The translations under genes and the position numbers were made by a program. Shown here piece by piece: positions 1-10,638 of a DNA stretch of 64,000 bases (positions within the stretch are counted from its first letter, which is position 1; every line of letters begins with the position of its first letter). Below the pieces are notes generated by a model. It was not told the origin of the DNA and did no database searches. It was given only the letters and a program-made list of their open reading frames with translations. Origin of the DNA: Strigamia acuminata (lineage: Eukaryota; Arthropoda; Chilopoda; Geophilomorpha; Linotaeniidae); contig OX442314.1 in NCBI GenBank assembly GCA_949358305.1, positions 61,885,369 through 61,949,368 on the forward strand. The letters run 5' to 3'.

Positions 1-80
1 GTGATAAATTTTTTCCGGCTTAGTGGACGTGTTTACACGTGCTTTTAACGACATGGGGCTCTAATAAAATTGTAAATGGT

Positions 81-1639
81 TGTGACGATTGACTTGGCGA
101 GATACAAATTGCTTAACAATTAACATAGGAACTCGTGTGAAAGTGTAAAAGTACGGAGGCTTGTGATTTCTCAAATCATATGACAATTTATTCGGAACGA
201 AATCTATATAAAAACTATGCCTACAAATGGCTAAACAACTTCATGTTAAATATACAATAGGTTGGCAAAAAGCCCTGAAATAGTATCACTTGCGGTTTTC
301 AGTCTCGTAATAAGAATATGTAACTTTCTTAATACGGTGACGTAAAAGATGTCGTCTGAGTATGGTTCGGGCTTCCAAATGGTCCGGGGTTGGTTCTAAA
401 ATGGTGTGTAATGGTTAGGCTTGGGTGTGTTATATCCGAGAGGTGCGGTTGACTTTGGCACAATACAGCGCGATCATACGAATGATGAAACAATCGGAAT
501 AAATATTCATGTAAATTCCATTGAATTTAACATGATATTATGTTTCTAAGTCGAGCAAATAACTGTAAAATAAAGATAAATTAAAATAGCGCCGAGCTAT
601 TTTTTGCCCCGAGTGCAATCAACATTTAAGTCAGACTTAAATGTTCCGTCAAACCAACAACGAAATGAATCGAAGTATTTCGCAGGAAAGGTTATCCATC
701 GCCGGGAAATTACTCCACTCGGTCCTGGCTGGCGGGAGAGTAACCGGGAAATTACTCCTCGTCGATTACTCTGATAATGCGTCTGTGGAATATTAAATAC
801 TCCACTCTAGATTCTACATTACCAATGCGTCTGTGAATTTTACTCCACTCTAGATTCTGCATTCTACAACGGAATGTTGGCATGAAGCTGGAGGGAGTGC
901 GTCTGTGGGTTGTACCCCACTCTAGATACTACACTTAAATGTGTCTGTGAATCTCTCCACTCTAGTTACTACATTTCTACAACGGAATGTTGGCATGAAG
1001 AGGCGGGAAGTGTGTCTGTGAGTCTTCTACCCACTCTAGATACTTACACTAAATACAAAGTATTTCTACAACGGATTGTCGGAACGCAGAGAAGTATAAT
1101 ATGTGCTCAAGTAATATCAGTATCAAACAAAACAAGAACAAGAGCAAGAGCGAGCTATATCCGTTTTGCAGAGGGATATATACTCGGTGAGGAGAATAGC
1201 TGTTCAGTGATCCAATGGGATCACTGGGCAGCCAAATCCATCCAATCCTAGATCACAGGAAGTGGATACTCAGTACATAGTCTTCTACTAGGTCCACTAC
1301 AGGAACTGGATACGCAGGACACACTTTGGATTAAGTCCCTTTGACTATAATCCGAAAGGAGTCCAACTCACAGTGGGTGATGAAAGGTGACTTCACCCGG
1401 TGTAAAGTTTGCACATAATTCAATAGAATTATGTGACAAATAAATCAACTAATATTTAAACATCCAAAAGTATTTAAAAGTGTCTAAAGTTGTCGTGGAA
1501 TAAAATATAAATAATAATTTATATTTTATTCACTCAAAAATTGTCGAAATTTGAATTTACCGCTAAAACGCATCAGCGCCATCTATTGGTGAAATAATCG
1601 TCCTATACTAACAAAGTGTATGACAGTGTAACCGTCACA
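81..1639 (-). mobile_element. Solo LTR of a Gypsy family related to element 1
   Basis: A 1559-bp block begins TGTGACG and ends CGTCACA, a perfect 7-bp terminal inverted repeat. It is flanked by the same four bases, TGGT, at 77-80 and 1640-1643, which is a 4-bp target-site duplication. It is a diverged relative of the element 1 LTR at 5883-7642. Shared landmarks in the same order are the opening TGTGACG, a GACAATTTATT stretch, repeats of the type GGAAGTGGATAC and GGAACTGGATAC, and a GCGCCATCTA block near the end. No coding region adjoins it, so I read it as a solo LTR left by recombination between two LTRs. Its orientation matches element 1, hence minus. It contains degenerate internal repeats (CGTCTGTG and CCACTCTAGAT, about 780-1045). 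The 76 bases to its left show nothing I recognise. Confidence 0.82.
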
Positions 1640-1886
1640 TGGTAGGAAAATTTGTGAGTTGCTTTAGAAATGCAAGTTTGTGGGGTTAAGTCGAATAGGA
1701 GTTACGGCGGAGATTTCGTTTTGTTTCGGCCCGCCCAAGGTAAACGAGTTTCCCGTAGTAAATTGAAATGTCGGATTGTAGCAATTTTTTTTTGTGATTT
1801 TCATTAAAGTTTCATCAAAATTCTATCCAAATTCTATGCATTTCAACAATCTTGTTTATTTTTTTCTCAAAATTTCATATAAAATC

Positions 1887-2006
1887 TGTGTTTATCATCA
1901 AAATTCTGTGTATTACAGCAAAATTCTATGTATTACAGCAAAATCCTATTTATTACAGCAAAGGTCTGTGTATTACAGCAAAAGTCTGTGTATTACAGCA
2001 AAATTC
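1887..2006. repeat. 20-bp tandem repeat, six copies
   Basis: Six consecutive 20-bp units follow the pattern TGTGTATTACAGCAAAATTC with a few substitutions. They are bracketed by two copies of a T-rich stretch reading ATTTTTTTCTCAAAATT at about 1858 and 2025. The remaining DNA between 1644 and 2339 is AT-rich with a short C run near 2125 and shows no gene. Short reading frames across it come from the absence of stop codons in the repeat and are not credible proteins. Confidence 0.8.
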
Positions 2007-2339
2007 TATGCATTTCATTTCATTTATTTTTTTCTCAAAATTCCATTAAAAAAATGTGTGTTTTTCATCAAAAAAATTTTTTTTTAAAGAAAACTCAACA
2101 TCACAACACAACATTTAACATTCCCCCCCTCCCCTATCTACCACACACAAATCAAAATCTCCATACAAGTTGCAACTCAATCCGGTGTTTCCCACGTTAT
2201 ACGTTACAATTAACTCATGAAGAATCGCAGGTCACAACAAAATCAGGCCAAAATATTCCCAAATAACAAATCCAAAGTGTTTTATTTTCGAATCCAAATT
2301 AGAAAAGAATAAAAATAAAATAAATAAAAATAAAAAATT

Positions 2340-3045
2340 TAATTTTTTAATTTTTCACATTTTTTCGCGATTTTTTTGGATTTTTTTGGGGGAGAGGAAA
2401 TTTTGTTTCTTTGTTTTCTTGTAGTTCCCATCACAAGACCGCAGCAACTGTCTCTCGGGAGCGTCTCACATGAATCAGCGTCCCTAAGGGACCCTTGAAC
2501 AGTTTCATGGCCACCGCATTTCAACACTTTTGGCAACACTTCCCTGCTGCGCTTTGTTTTTAACAATATCGCTCGCTTGCGCTTGTACGCCATTACTAGT
2601 AGTCGACCCTTTAACTCCGCCCTTATTGGCCATTAATACACTACTATAACTAGGTTTGGTTAGTGGTTGAGTAACAATAGGCGTTGGAATTAGCTCCAAT
2701 GTGACTGCATCGCTAGGCGTACCAGATGCATTCACATTTACAAGTTGAGCTTCTATTTGACAATCCAATTTATACATCCGGTTTGTGAGACGTACTGCAG
2801 TCAATGTCGGTTGGGATGTCTTGTGTCGATAAATTGTCATCTTCCCATTCTTAACGACAGTGGTTAGACCTGACTCATCCGCTCTACCCAGCGAGATGAG
2901 ATTCTTTCGGAAGTTGGGGGTGAAAAATACATGCTTCATTGTAATCTTTCTTGTCTTTTGGCCAAATGTCGCCACAAAATTGACAGTTCCTACCCCTTCT
3001 ATCTTTGAACTCCCTTCTCCCATCTGTACCGATGCCCAGTTGGAA
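2340..3045 (-). pseudogene. Copia pol fragment, protease to GAG-pre-integrase, inverted
   Basis: The minus strand from about 3045 encodes the Copia segment that follows the protease active site. It starts near VQMGEGSSKIEGVGTVNF (reading frame from 3023) and runs through TMKHVFFTPNFRKNLISLG and YRHKTSQP, typical of the protease to GAG-pre-integrase junction. After about residue 95 the resemblance is lost in one frame, but words such as GHETVQ and ETLPRDSCC reappear in another frame (about 2430-2530). The piece is therefore frameshifted as well as truncated near 2340. It lies head-to-head with the plus-strand gag/RT piece starting at about 3046, so it was inverted relative to the rest of the element. 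It is non-functional. The family assignment comes from motif recognition only. Confidence 0.72.
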
Positions 3046-5263
3046 GGATGAAATTCAAGTGTTATTGATGGACAGAGGTTGTTGGGAGTTTATAGGTGAT
3101 AAAGTAGCACCGGTTTTAGACCCAACCGCTGATTGGCGTGACAAATCCAATGTGAGGTTTGACGACGGTCTACAATATACTGATTGGCCCAAATTTCCGG
3201 ATTCAGAGGATGAATGTGACACGGACTATGACTCTGACGATTCGACCCCAGCGGGTGCTCAATTCCGGACTCCGCCAGCCACTCCACCTCCGGGATCTCC
3301 TATTCGAGCTCCTTTGATTACTCCAGTTATAACGCCAGTGCCGAGTCCAGTTATTACTCCCGGCAACACACCAAGTCATACACCACCGGGTTCACCTCCG
3401 AGTTTTGTAAATGCTCGTCGAGGCTCTCGTGGAAACGCGCCACAAGCTCATCAAGCAGCCCACCATGGTCCACCTCCAACTGGAACTGCGACTGCGTATA
3501 AATGGCGTTACGTTGGAGGCGATTCAGTGTGTAGACACTGGAAAAGGGAGGAACATTTGCGCAAAGTGCAGGAACCCGGCAAATTAAAAACAGATGTCTA
3601 TTATTTCCCAGAAGCTGGACTCCGATTACGTTCTAGAGGTGACGTTGAAGAATTCTGTCACATGAATAACATTCCTTATGATCCCGAATTGTTTTATTTT
3701 GGCAATATGGAATATGAATTAGAGGATCTTCCGCCACCACTTCCTAGAGTACATTTGTGCTATGCAGAGGCTGTGAGATTTCCGGATGCGACAAAATGGC
3801 AGGAAGCCATTAATGAAGAGTTAGACACTTTTGCAAAAAGAGGCGTCTATGAAGAGGTCCCTAAACCGGAAAATACAACCATATTAGGGTGCAAGTGGCT
3901 CTTCAAACTGAAGGAAGATGCTCTAGGCAAACCAGCTAGATATCGCACCAGATTAGTGGCACAGGGCTTTCGTCAGACGTTAGGAGTAGACTATGATGAG
4001 GTTTTCAGCCCTGTTGTCAACTTTGTATTGATACGCCTATTCTTCTGCCTATTAGTAGTCCTCAAAGGGTGGAAGGACGCGCATTTAGATGTGAAGTGCG
4101 CGTACCTATACGGCGATCTTGCGCACAAAGTGTATATGCGCATTCCAGCTGGCGCGACATGTTCTAACCCAAATCATGTTTGGCTCCTCATAAAGTCGCT
4201 CTATGGACTCCACCAGTCTGGGCGCCAATGGTTTGAGAAATTAGATCAAACCTTGCGCGATTTGGGATTTCGGAGATTACCAGGGTGCAATTGTGTGTAC
4301 ATATACGGAACTTCCGCCGTGATGCTAATATACGTCGATGATATAGTTCTATTTTACGCGACGGATGGCGTCCTGACACAATTAATTGCCCTCATTAGCA
4401 CCAAATTCGATTTTGTGAATTTAGGACCAATTACGAAACTCTTAGGTGTAGAGTTCATCCGTACTCCCAAGGGAATGTTCATCATCCAACGTGCATACAT
4501 ACAGAAGATTCTCAAGAAATTTGAAATTGTCGCCGATAAACTCATCAAGGTCCCAGTGACACCAAGAACGACACTCGTCAAAGGGTCGAAAGTGGACTTG
4601 CCAGAATTTCCTTATCGTTCGTTAATTGGCTCTCTTCTCTTCCTCGCATCGAGGACACGACCTGATATATTATTCTCAGTGATAATGTTGTCACAGTTCA
4701 ACAATTGCTACAACCACACTCACATCAAGGCGCTCATAGGCAATACTTTGGATTACGCAATTGAACTGTCAAATTGTTCCAATGGACAACTAAGGGGATA
4801 TACTGACGCGTCCTGGGCCACCGAAATCAGCACTTCTTTGAGTTTCGGCGGGTATATAGCCTATATTGGAAACGTCCCCATCGGATGGAGTTGTAGAAAA
4901 CAGACCAGCGTGGCGTGCTCAACGATGGAGGCGGAGTTTATCGCACTCGTTGAGTGCGTCAGGGAGCTGTATTGGCTCGACTACGTCTACAGGTCCGTCC
5001 CGATGCTGAATAGATCTTCATCACCTATAGTGTTCTCCGATGCGCTTTCTTCCATCCAATTCACATCAAATGACGTGGAGAACAGTAAAACGAAACATAT
5101 CCGAGTGAAATTTCATTAGATTCGGGAATGGTACACAGCAGGTGCATTTCAATTGCGCAAAGTTCCCGGATCAATGAACGTGGCAGACATTTTTACCAAA
5201 TGGTTAAGCTCATCTCAACTACGTCTCCTGATTTCCCGGATTTTCAATTTCAACCTATCGTGA
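3046..5263 (+). pseudogene. Copia polyprotein remnant: gag start fused to reverse transcriptase and RNase H
   Basis: A frame open from 3005 to a TAG at 5117-5119 (704 codons) is a Ty1/Copia polyprotein with a large internal deletion. Residues about 19-48 (QVLLMDRGCWEF, DPTADWRDK) resemble the Copia Gag N-terminus. From about residue 49 the frame jumps into the proline-rich integrase-RT linker, so the rest of gag, protease and integrase are missing here. The RT follows with GCKWLFKLK, VDYDEVFSPVV and the catalytic YVDD at 4331-4342 (residues 443-446). The RNase H has GYTDASWA and STMEAEFIAL. Beyond the TAG the same frame stays open for 47 codons, with Copia-like VADIFTK, to a TGA at 5261-5263, so the TAG is premature. 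A related copy lies at 48456-50345. Non-autonomous and dead. Confidence 0.85.
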
Positions 5264-5463
5264 CATTCTTAATTTAGTTTTACCCGAATTTTGAGGATCA
5301 TCGAGTTCCAGTGGGAATTTTCGGGCTTTCGTAGTGATTAATTTAACAGTACCCGGCTTGATGTTCCGAATTATTATTTCCATTATCATTATAATCCTAT
5401 GTAAAGTTACATTTAAAGTTTTTCCCCAAATTTATTCTTCAATTATGTCACTATTTGACATCG

Positions 5464-5474
5464 AAGGGGGAAAT
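5464..5474 (+). other. Copia polypurine tract
   Basis: A purine run, AAGGGGGAAAT, lies about 200 bases after the end of the Copia reading frame and directly before TGTTG, the usual start of a Copia LTR. This is the expected place for the plus-strand priming site. Confidence 0.6.
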
Positions 5475-5882
5475 TGTTGTTTATCGATGCCAAACAGTCC
5501 TCCGTACTTGTTCTGCGCATTTCTAGTGTTTTCCTGCATCAAGCAGTGTTGTGTATTTATTTAGACTTTAAGTTATTATTTAGCACTGGGCATAATGCTG
5601 CCCCTAGCAGTATTATATAAGTTTATGATTTCCTTCACCAGATGGTGTCAATGTAAATCTTTCACAACTTTCCAAGATGGCAGCCTGCGTGCATGCCAGC
5701 ACTTTGTTCTCTTTTTCATCCAAATGGATACCAATTGTAAGTTATGTTGCTTTATTAAATTTTTAGTTGTTTTTAGTTTAACTGAGCATTCTTTTGGCTG
5801 CATATAAACACGTTTGAACGTGCGGCAGCTCGTTTTTCGTCCGCCATTAGCGGTATTCGTGCGCGCTCGCCATTACGGCCGC
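5475..5882 (+). mobile_element. Copia 3' LTR, left part (interrupted)
   Basis: The sequence after the polypurine tract begins TGTTG and continues to 5882, where Gypsy element 1 interrupts it. It resumes at 19860 after the duplicated CCGC. It contains TATA-like stretches near 5613 and 5802. The matching 5' LTR is not in the window, so the boundaries rest on the tract, the TGTTG start and the candidate end CTACA at 19934. The inferred uninterrupted length is about 480 bp. Confidence 0.55.
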
Positions 5883-7642
5883 TGTGACGGTGACGACCAC
5901 AACTCCCATTTAACAATGGTACCGGGAAGAGATCGCGATAAATAACAGTGAATACAATACGAGATAAATACAAGACAATTTATTGTTGGCAAACAATATG
6001 CAGTGAGCTAAATTATACATAAGACTAATGCCAACATTTGGCAAGTTAACTGACTATTAAACTATACAAAGCATAGGCCAATTGGTCCTAAAATAATATC
6101 ATTACGTGTCTGGGATAAGGGAGCGGTTTCCCCATCGCTCGACCTGGTTTACAGATGTCATCTAAGCCGGATGGCTGTGTCCTGGAGTCCGATATGGCTT
6201 CGCTGGTTTCCTTGGTTCGCTGTGTAAAATGGTTGCACATCGATAAATCGAATGATCTGAGAAATGCGGTTGACTTTGTCTGCACCGCCACAACTTAGGG
6301 AGGATATTGGTTTAAGTAAATGTTTTCATTTACTTATCAATATTCCACTTATGAATTATATTTAATTCATTGGAGTTGTGAAATTTGTTCTTATTCAGAT
6401 ATTTCGCCGATAAGTTGTTGTCAACTTATTTGTCACATTTGAGTTGTTAATGTAATCGAGGTTAAGTCTTCTGACTTGATTCATTAACTTGTCGTCAAGT
6501 TAATATTGTTCTGTTTACAAATGGAGAGAAACATATTAGACTTCCCGTCGCAACACACAATTGCCGTCGATAGAGAATACGCCTTGCCATGCAGAACGGT
6601 ATCAAGCGTCCCCTGCGTCGCAACACGGTCGTTCGTCTAGCGATTGACGGTATCACGTACACAGGAGTCGATAGCTTGCGGCTCCGCACAGCAGTTTAGC
6701 CCTTCGCGGTACTAATAACAAACCGACTACTTTGGCACCGAATACCATGAGAATCAGCTTGCCAAACACTTGGTGCTACTCGTGGTTACTGTAAAACAGA
6801 CTGCTTTGGCACCATCAGGTGAAGGAACCAACTCTCAACAGTTCCGGTGCTTACTCACGGTTACGGAATGCGTTCATACCGAAAATGACCACTCAGTCCT
6901 GCCCGGAGGATACTGAAATGCACAGAAGGCAAGTTCTCCTCGGCGAGACCGTAAATTGAAACATGTATGCAACATAACAATCCAATACGTCGGCTTCAAT
7001 TGCCGGTGGTTGCATGATTCGGTAGAATCATGCCGCGGTTCTTTGCGAACGAATCAACAAAGAACCAAAGAACTAAACGGTCTTCCACGTGAACAACGAA
7101 TCATATTTCTTAAGTAACAATACCAAACAGAAATAATCAAACAGAGCTGCCGGATGGCCGGTTGTTTGGGTTTATATAACCTGACTGGATTAGAGATTAA
7201 TCCAATCAACCAATTGGAACATGGGTTCCACGAATCCCTCCAATCCCGTATCGCCGGAAGTGGATACGGAGGAGCAATATGCTAATTCACACCACAACCG
7301 GAACTGGATACCCAGGACCGGAAATGGATCCACCAATCACATCGATCGGTTGATCGATGGATTATCAAATCTCCATTTCTGCTGAACTAGAGATTCCCAT
7401 CACTTAGTGTGAACAATAATTATTAATATATATTTATATTAATCCTAATAAAGTGTCGTTTCATACAAATAAATATATTCTTATATTTATTTACCAGTTT
7501 TCTTAACTCGCAATTCGAATTTACCGCTGAATTATAATCGCGCCATCTAGTGGCGACTCGGAGCATTGACAAATGCGGGTTTCGCAAAAAACACTTAAAA
7601 TTCGGCCGTGTTATTAATAAATAGCACTTATAAACCGTCATA
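5883..7642 (-). mobile_element. Element 1 3' LTR
   Basis: Left copy of the 1760-bp repeat, offset from the right copy by exactly 12,213 bases. On the plus strand it runs from TGTGACGG to CCGTCATA, a near-perfect inverted terminal repeat. In element orientation the LTR therefore starts TA rather than the usual TG. The four-base duplication matches only with this boundary. The small ORFs inside are mirrored in the other LTR and have no recognisable product. Confidence 0.9.
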
Positions 7643-7656
7643 CATCCCCCTTAATT
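7643..7656 (-). other. Element 1 polypurine tract
   Basis: The minus strand reads AATTAAGGGGGATG immediately before the 3' LTR, a typical plus-strand primer. Confidence 0.8.
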
Positions 7657-8151
7657 ACTCAACTTATAAATTTTATTCATAAGTTTATGTTATTCTTGCG
7701 AAATGATTTTATTAATATCTCAAAACAGGACTTTTTTCATCCCGAACAGCTGAGTGCGTATGCGGGTGACTCAAAATAAATTTCATATTTCTGATGTGCG
7801 CAACAATTCTTTTTTAATGAATTATCAAGAATAAAATATTATTTGGTTACAATAAAACAAACTTGGAACTTTACAACACTTAGCCTCATTTCTTCACACA
7901 ATTATTATTTCAAATAACGGGAATCTTAACATAATTTTTTGGTAAATTATTTCTTTTTAGCTTAACAATTATTAAAAGATTTCTTTTGATTTATAGGATT
8001 ATCTCTCGATTTTCCTTTTTTTTTAAAAAATAACATGACTTTTGCATATCACAACCGCTTATTAAATACTAAACAGAATACTTTTGAGTTTTTCGTTAAT
8101 TCTAACATTTTTTCCTTAAATTCTATTAAATTCGAAAATTAACTCCGCGAG
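7657..8151 (-). other. Element 1 3' untranslated region
   Basis: About 500 bases of AT-rich DNA between the stop of the accessory ORF and the polypurine tract. I see no reading frame or repeat of note. Confidence 0.6.
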
Positions 8152-9828
8152 TCACTTGACTTCTTCTTCATCAGACTCCGATCCTTCACTCTCTTTCTTA
8201 AGAGTCTCACTGGACTCACCGACTTCGGACTTTTCTAGGGGAAGAAATTCCGCTGGTCTTCGGTCGATGACGAAATTGGGTTCTTCACCTATATCTTCTG
8301 CGGGTGGAGATTTCGGCGCGTACTCCGGAGACCTTGGTTCATATTCTGGAGTCTTCTCAACTAACTCATAACTTTCTTCAATAGCCTTCTTCGAAGCGTC
8401 GTATATCTCCGCAATGCAGGGGAGTCCGTAGAACCATGAAGGGTTTATTAATCCTTTTCCGTCGGTGTTGATTCTGTCAATTAACAGTGTCCATATGTGC
8501 TCCAGCACAGCAAAAGATTCGCCTCGATTGGCGTTAAATATCAATTTCATCACATGGACAGCATAATTGATATTCGAGGGATCGGTAGAGTCTGAGCGCA
8601 TTTGTTCCGTGATTTTCTCGGCAATTCTAAAAAGCGTCGGAAAATAGTAGCTCACCTCGTATTCGAATAGATGCGCTATTTTCGCTCCTGGTGGAGGGAA
8701 AAAGGGTTCCACAAGAAGTTCATTTTCGGCTTCTTTTTCGTTCTCCTTGGATACCGTTTGACATCCTTTATCGATGACTGTCGTACTCTGTGGTTTTCGG
8801 GAACTCTCTAGAGCTTCTGGCGGAATTCTCAGATCTTGCATTTCCCTTCCTAGTGGAGTGGTTATGGCGTTCAAGAACTCCGGGCTGATGTACGGCGATC
8901 TTCCGTCACTGGAGAGGACAATTTTACACTCCGGGCAAGTTGCCCACAACCTGGCCGGGGGAGGGTGAATTCCCATGACCACAAACGGCAGAAAGCTGGG
9001 GCGCCAAGGTTGGCCTTTGGGCCGCTTCTTTGTGCCCTCGCAATTGGAACATTGCGCCAGGTGGCCTCCGGTTCCCGATCCCGAGACCCACCCGACGGCG
9101 GAACAAAAAGGACATGGCACTTCGTCCTTCGAGAGTACCATATCATCATGTGGTTTTCCGTTCTCTTTATCTTGTTTACACTGTTCTCGTCTTTTCTGGA
9201 TCTGACGAACTTTATTTGCCAACTTTTGGCGATCTGACCATGCGCTGGTATTTGACCTATTCCTAGGTCGGTCGGACCTTCGGTAGGAGGAATACGACCT
9301 TTTTTCCCGGTCTCGGTCTGGTGAATCGTTAAATCTAACGTATTCTCTTTTTGGACGCTCTTGGCCAGTACAAGAGGAAGGTGTAGCGTCTTCCGAATTT
9401 CGGCGGCGTTTAGCTTCCATTGGTGGGGATTTCCTTCTTCGTTCGGGCGACTTGACTCGGTTGTACACAATTTCCACCTTTCGCGGTTTACTGGTACTTG
9501 GCTGGTTTTTTGCAATTGGCGGATTATTTCTGGCGAAATCATCCGCTTTTATCTTTGGAATAACAAATGGCTTCGCCGTTGATTCTTTTTTGGCCGGTTC
9601 CTCCTGTAACGTGGGGGTTCCGGGTGGACCAAGCTCAGCGGGGAGCAATTCGGGATGTTGGCGAGCCCAACTCAAAATATCCCAGCCTCTGGCGTTGATA
9701 ATCACGGGTGTTTTGGGACACCCTTCTACGAATACGGCAGCGGCCGAAGGAGGTGCCGTTACTTCTTCATCGGAGGAAGAGGATTCGACCAACACGTATT
9801 TTCTCTTTTTTTCGATCTTTTTTCCCAT
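8152..9828 (-). CDS. Element 1 accessory ORF with paired Cys-x2-Cys motif, unknown function
   Basis: The frame is open from 9864, but the upstream start would be TTG. The first ATG is at 9828, giving 558 residues. I do not recognise the protein. An acidic-serine patch lies near residues 16-22. A basic serine/arginine/proline region spans about 115-215. Residues 239-263 hold CPFC, 17 residues, then CSNCEG, and a third pair CPEC follows at 298-301; together they look like a zinc-binding module. Residues about 395-480 look globular and helical. The tail is acidic with repeated EY-P and SPEY-type motifs. No signal peptide or membrane segment is visible, so it is not a classical Env although it sits in the env position. 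A similar signature occurs in the extra ORF of element 3. A polypyrimidine tract and AG lie just before the ATG, so a spliced mRNA is possible. Confidence 0.85.
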   Translation of the reverse strand: MGKKIEKKRKYVLVESSSSDEEVTAPPSAAAVFVEGCPKTPVIINARGWDILSWARQHPELLPAELGPPGTPTLQEEPAKKESTAKPFVIPKIKADDFARNNPPIAKNQPSTSKPRKVEIVYNRVKSPERRRKSPPMEAKRRRNSEDATPSSCTGQERPKREYVRFNDSPDRDREKRSYSSYRRSDRPRNRSNTSAWSDRQKLANKVRQIQKRREQCKQDKENGKPHDDMVLSKDEVPCPFCSAVGWVSGSGTGGHLAQCSNCEGTKKRPKGQPWRPSFLPFVVMGIHPPPARLWATCPECKIVLSSDGRSPYISPEFLNAITTPLGREMQDLRIPPEALESSRKPQSTTVIDKGCQTVSKENEKEAENELLVEPFFPPPGAKIAHLFEYEVSYYFPTLFRIAEKITEQMRSDSTDPSNINYAVHVMKLIFNANRGESFAVLEHIWTLLIDRINTDGKGLINPSWFYGLPCIAEIYDASKKAIEESYELVEKTPEYEPRSPEYAPKSPPAEDIGEEPNFVIDRRPAEFLPLEKSEVGESSETLKKESEGSESDEEEVK

Positions 9829-9833
9829 TTTTT

Positions 9834-9850
9834 CTAGAGAAAATAATATA
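9834..9850 (-). promoter_or_regulatory. Candidate splice acceptor before the accessory ORF
   Basis: On the minus strand a pyrimidine-rich stretch, TTATTTTCTCTAG, ends in AG at 9835-9834, five bases before the ATG at 9828. A subgenomic spliced RNA would explain how an ORF 0.8 kb past pol is translated. This is inference from one short motif. Confidence 0.35.
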
Positions 9851-9864
9851 GAGAATCTTATCAA

Positions 9865-10638
9865 TACGATTTATTTAACAAAATTTATACCGCCATCTAT
9901 CGTGAAAATTTATCAACTTTATCGATGGTTTCGATATATTTTTATATCGGGATTTTACGTGCGGCTTTTTTACTATTCGTAATATTCGATAGAATTATCT
10001 TTAGAATACTTACACTAGGAATCTCCGGAATCCACTTAAGTATTCAAAATGATGTGGTGCCGATTTTCTAATTGACAAAACTCGTTGTTTTTAGCGAAGG
10101 TGTTCTCCGCCAACGTAGAAATCCTAATTTTATATATAAAATAGCCGTGAATATCTCTTGATATATTAAATTTATCATTACTTACACGTAACACTCTAGT
10201 AAACGTTGAACTGTCGTGATGATATTTCGAATTTTCTCGAAGGAGAAATTTTCTTCTTCACGCCGAGGTCACGTGTTCGTCTCTTTCAGACGAAATTAAT
10301 CACCGAAGTTTTCTCTCGTCCTTTTCTATCATGAAAGGATTATAACATTAAGTCCTGACACATAATTTCCGAGTTTACTGGTAATACATGAGTCTTACCA
10401 CGAATCTCGAGGTTTTCTTGAAAGAAATCGCGACGAACTTTTCTATCGACGCAGGTGTCAAAGTTGACTCGCACATGTGTGTGAAGCTTGTGAGAGAACA
10501 AATCCTCTACTCTCTACCCGGGGTATTTTCACCCTATTCTCCTATAGGTTTATGATTTAACCATGACTAATTTGTGGGTCAAAAAGTGACCCGATTTTTT
10601 ATCTTTTTTAAATTTTTATTTAAAAAAATACGCTATCA
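9865..10638 (-). other. Element 1 spacer between pol and accessory ORF
   Basis: About 775 bases with no long reading frame, AT-rich, containing several TTTCTCGAAGGAG-like stretches. If the accessory ORF has its own promoter or intron signals, they would lie here. Confidence 0.5.

Noticed and set aside
910-1251. 113-residue frame in the solo LTR
   Set aside because: Lies in a non-coding LTR with degenerate repeats; no recognisable content.
8871-9542. 223-residue frame inside the element 1 accessory ORF
   Set aside because: Overlaps the larger ORF in another frame; composition looks like a shadow of the real frame.
8152-9828. Env glycoprotein call for the post-pol ORF
   Set aside because: No signal peptide, transmembrane segment, cleavage site or fusion-peptide-like stretch visible.
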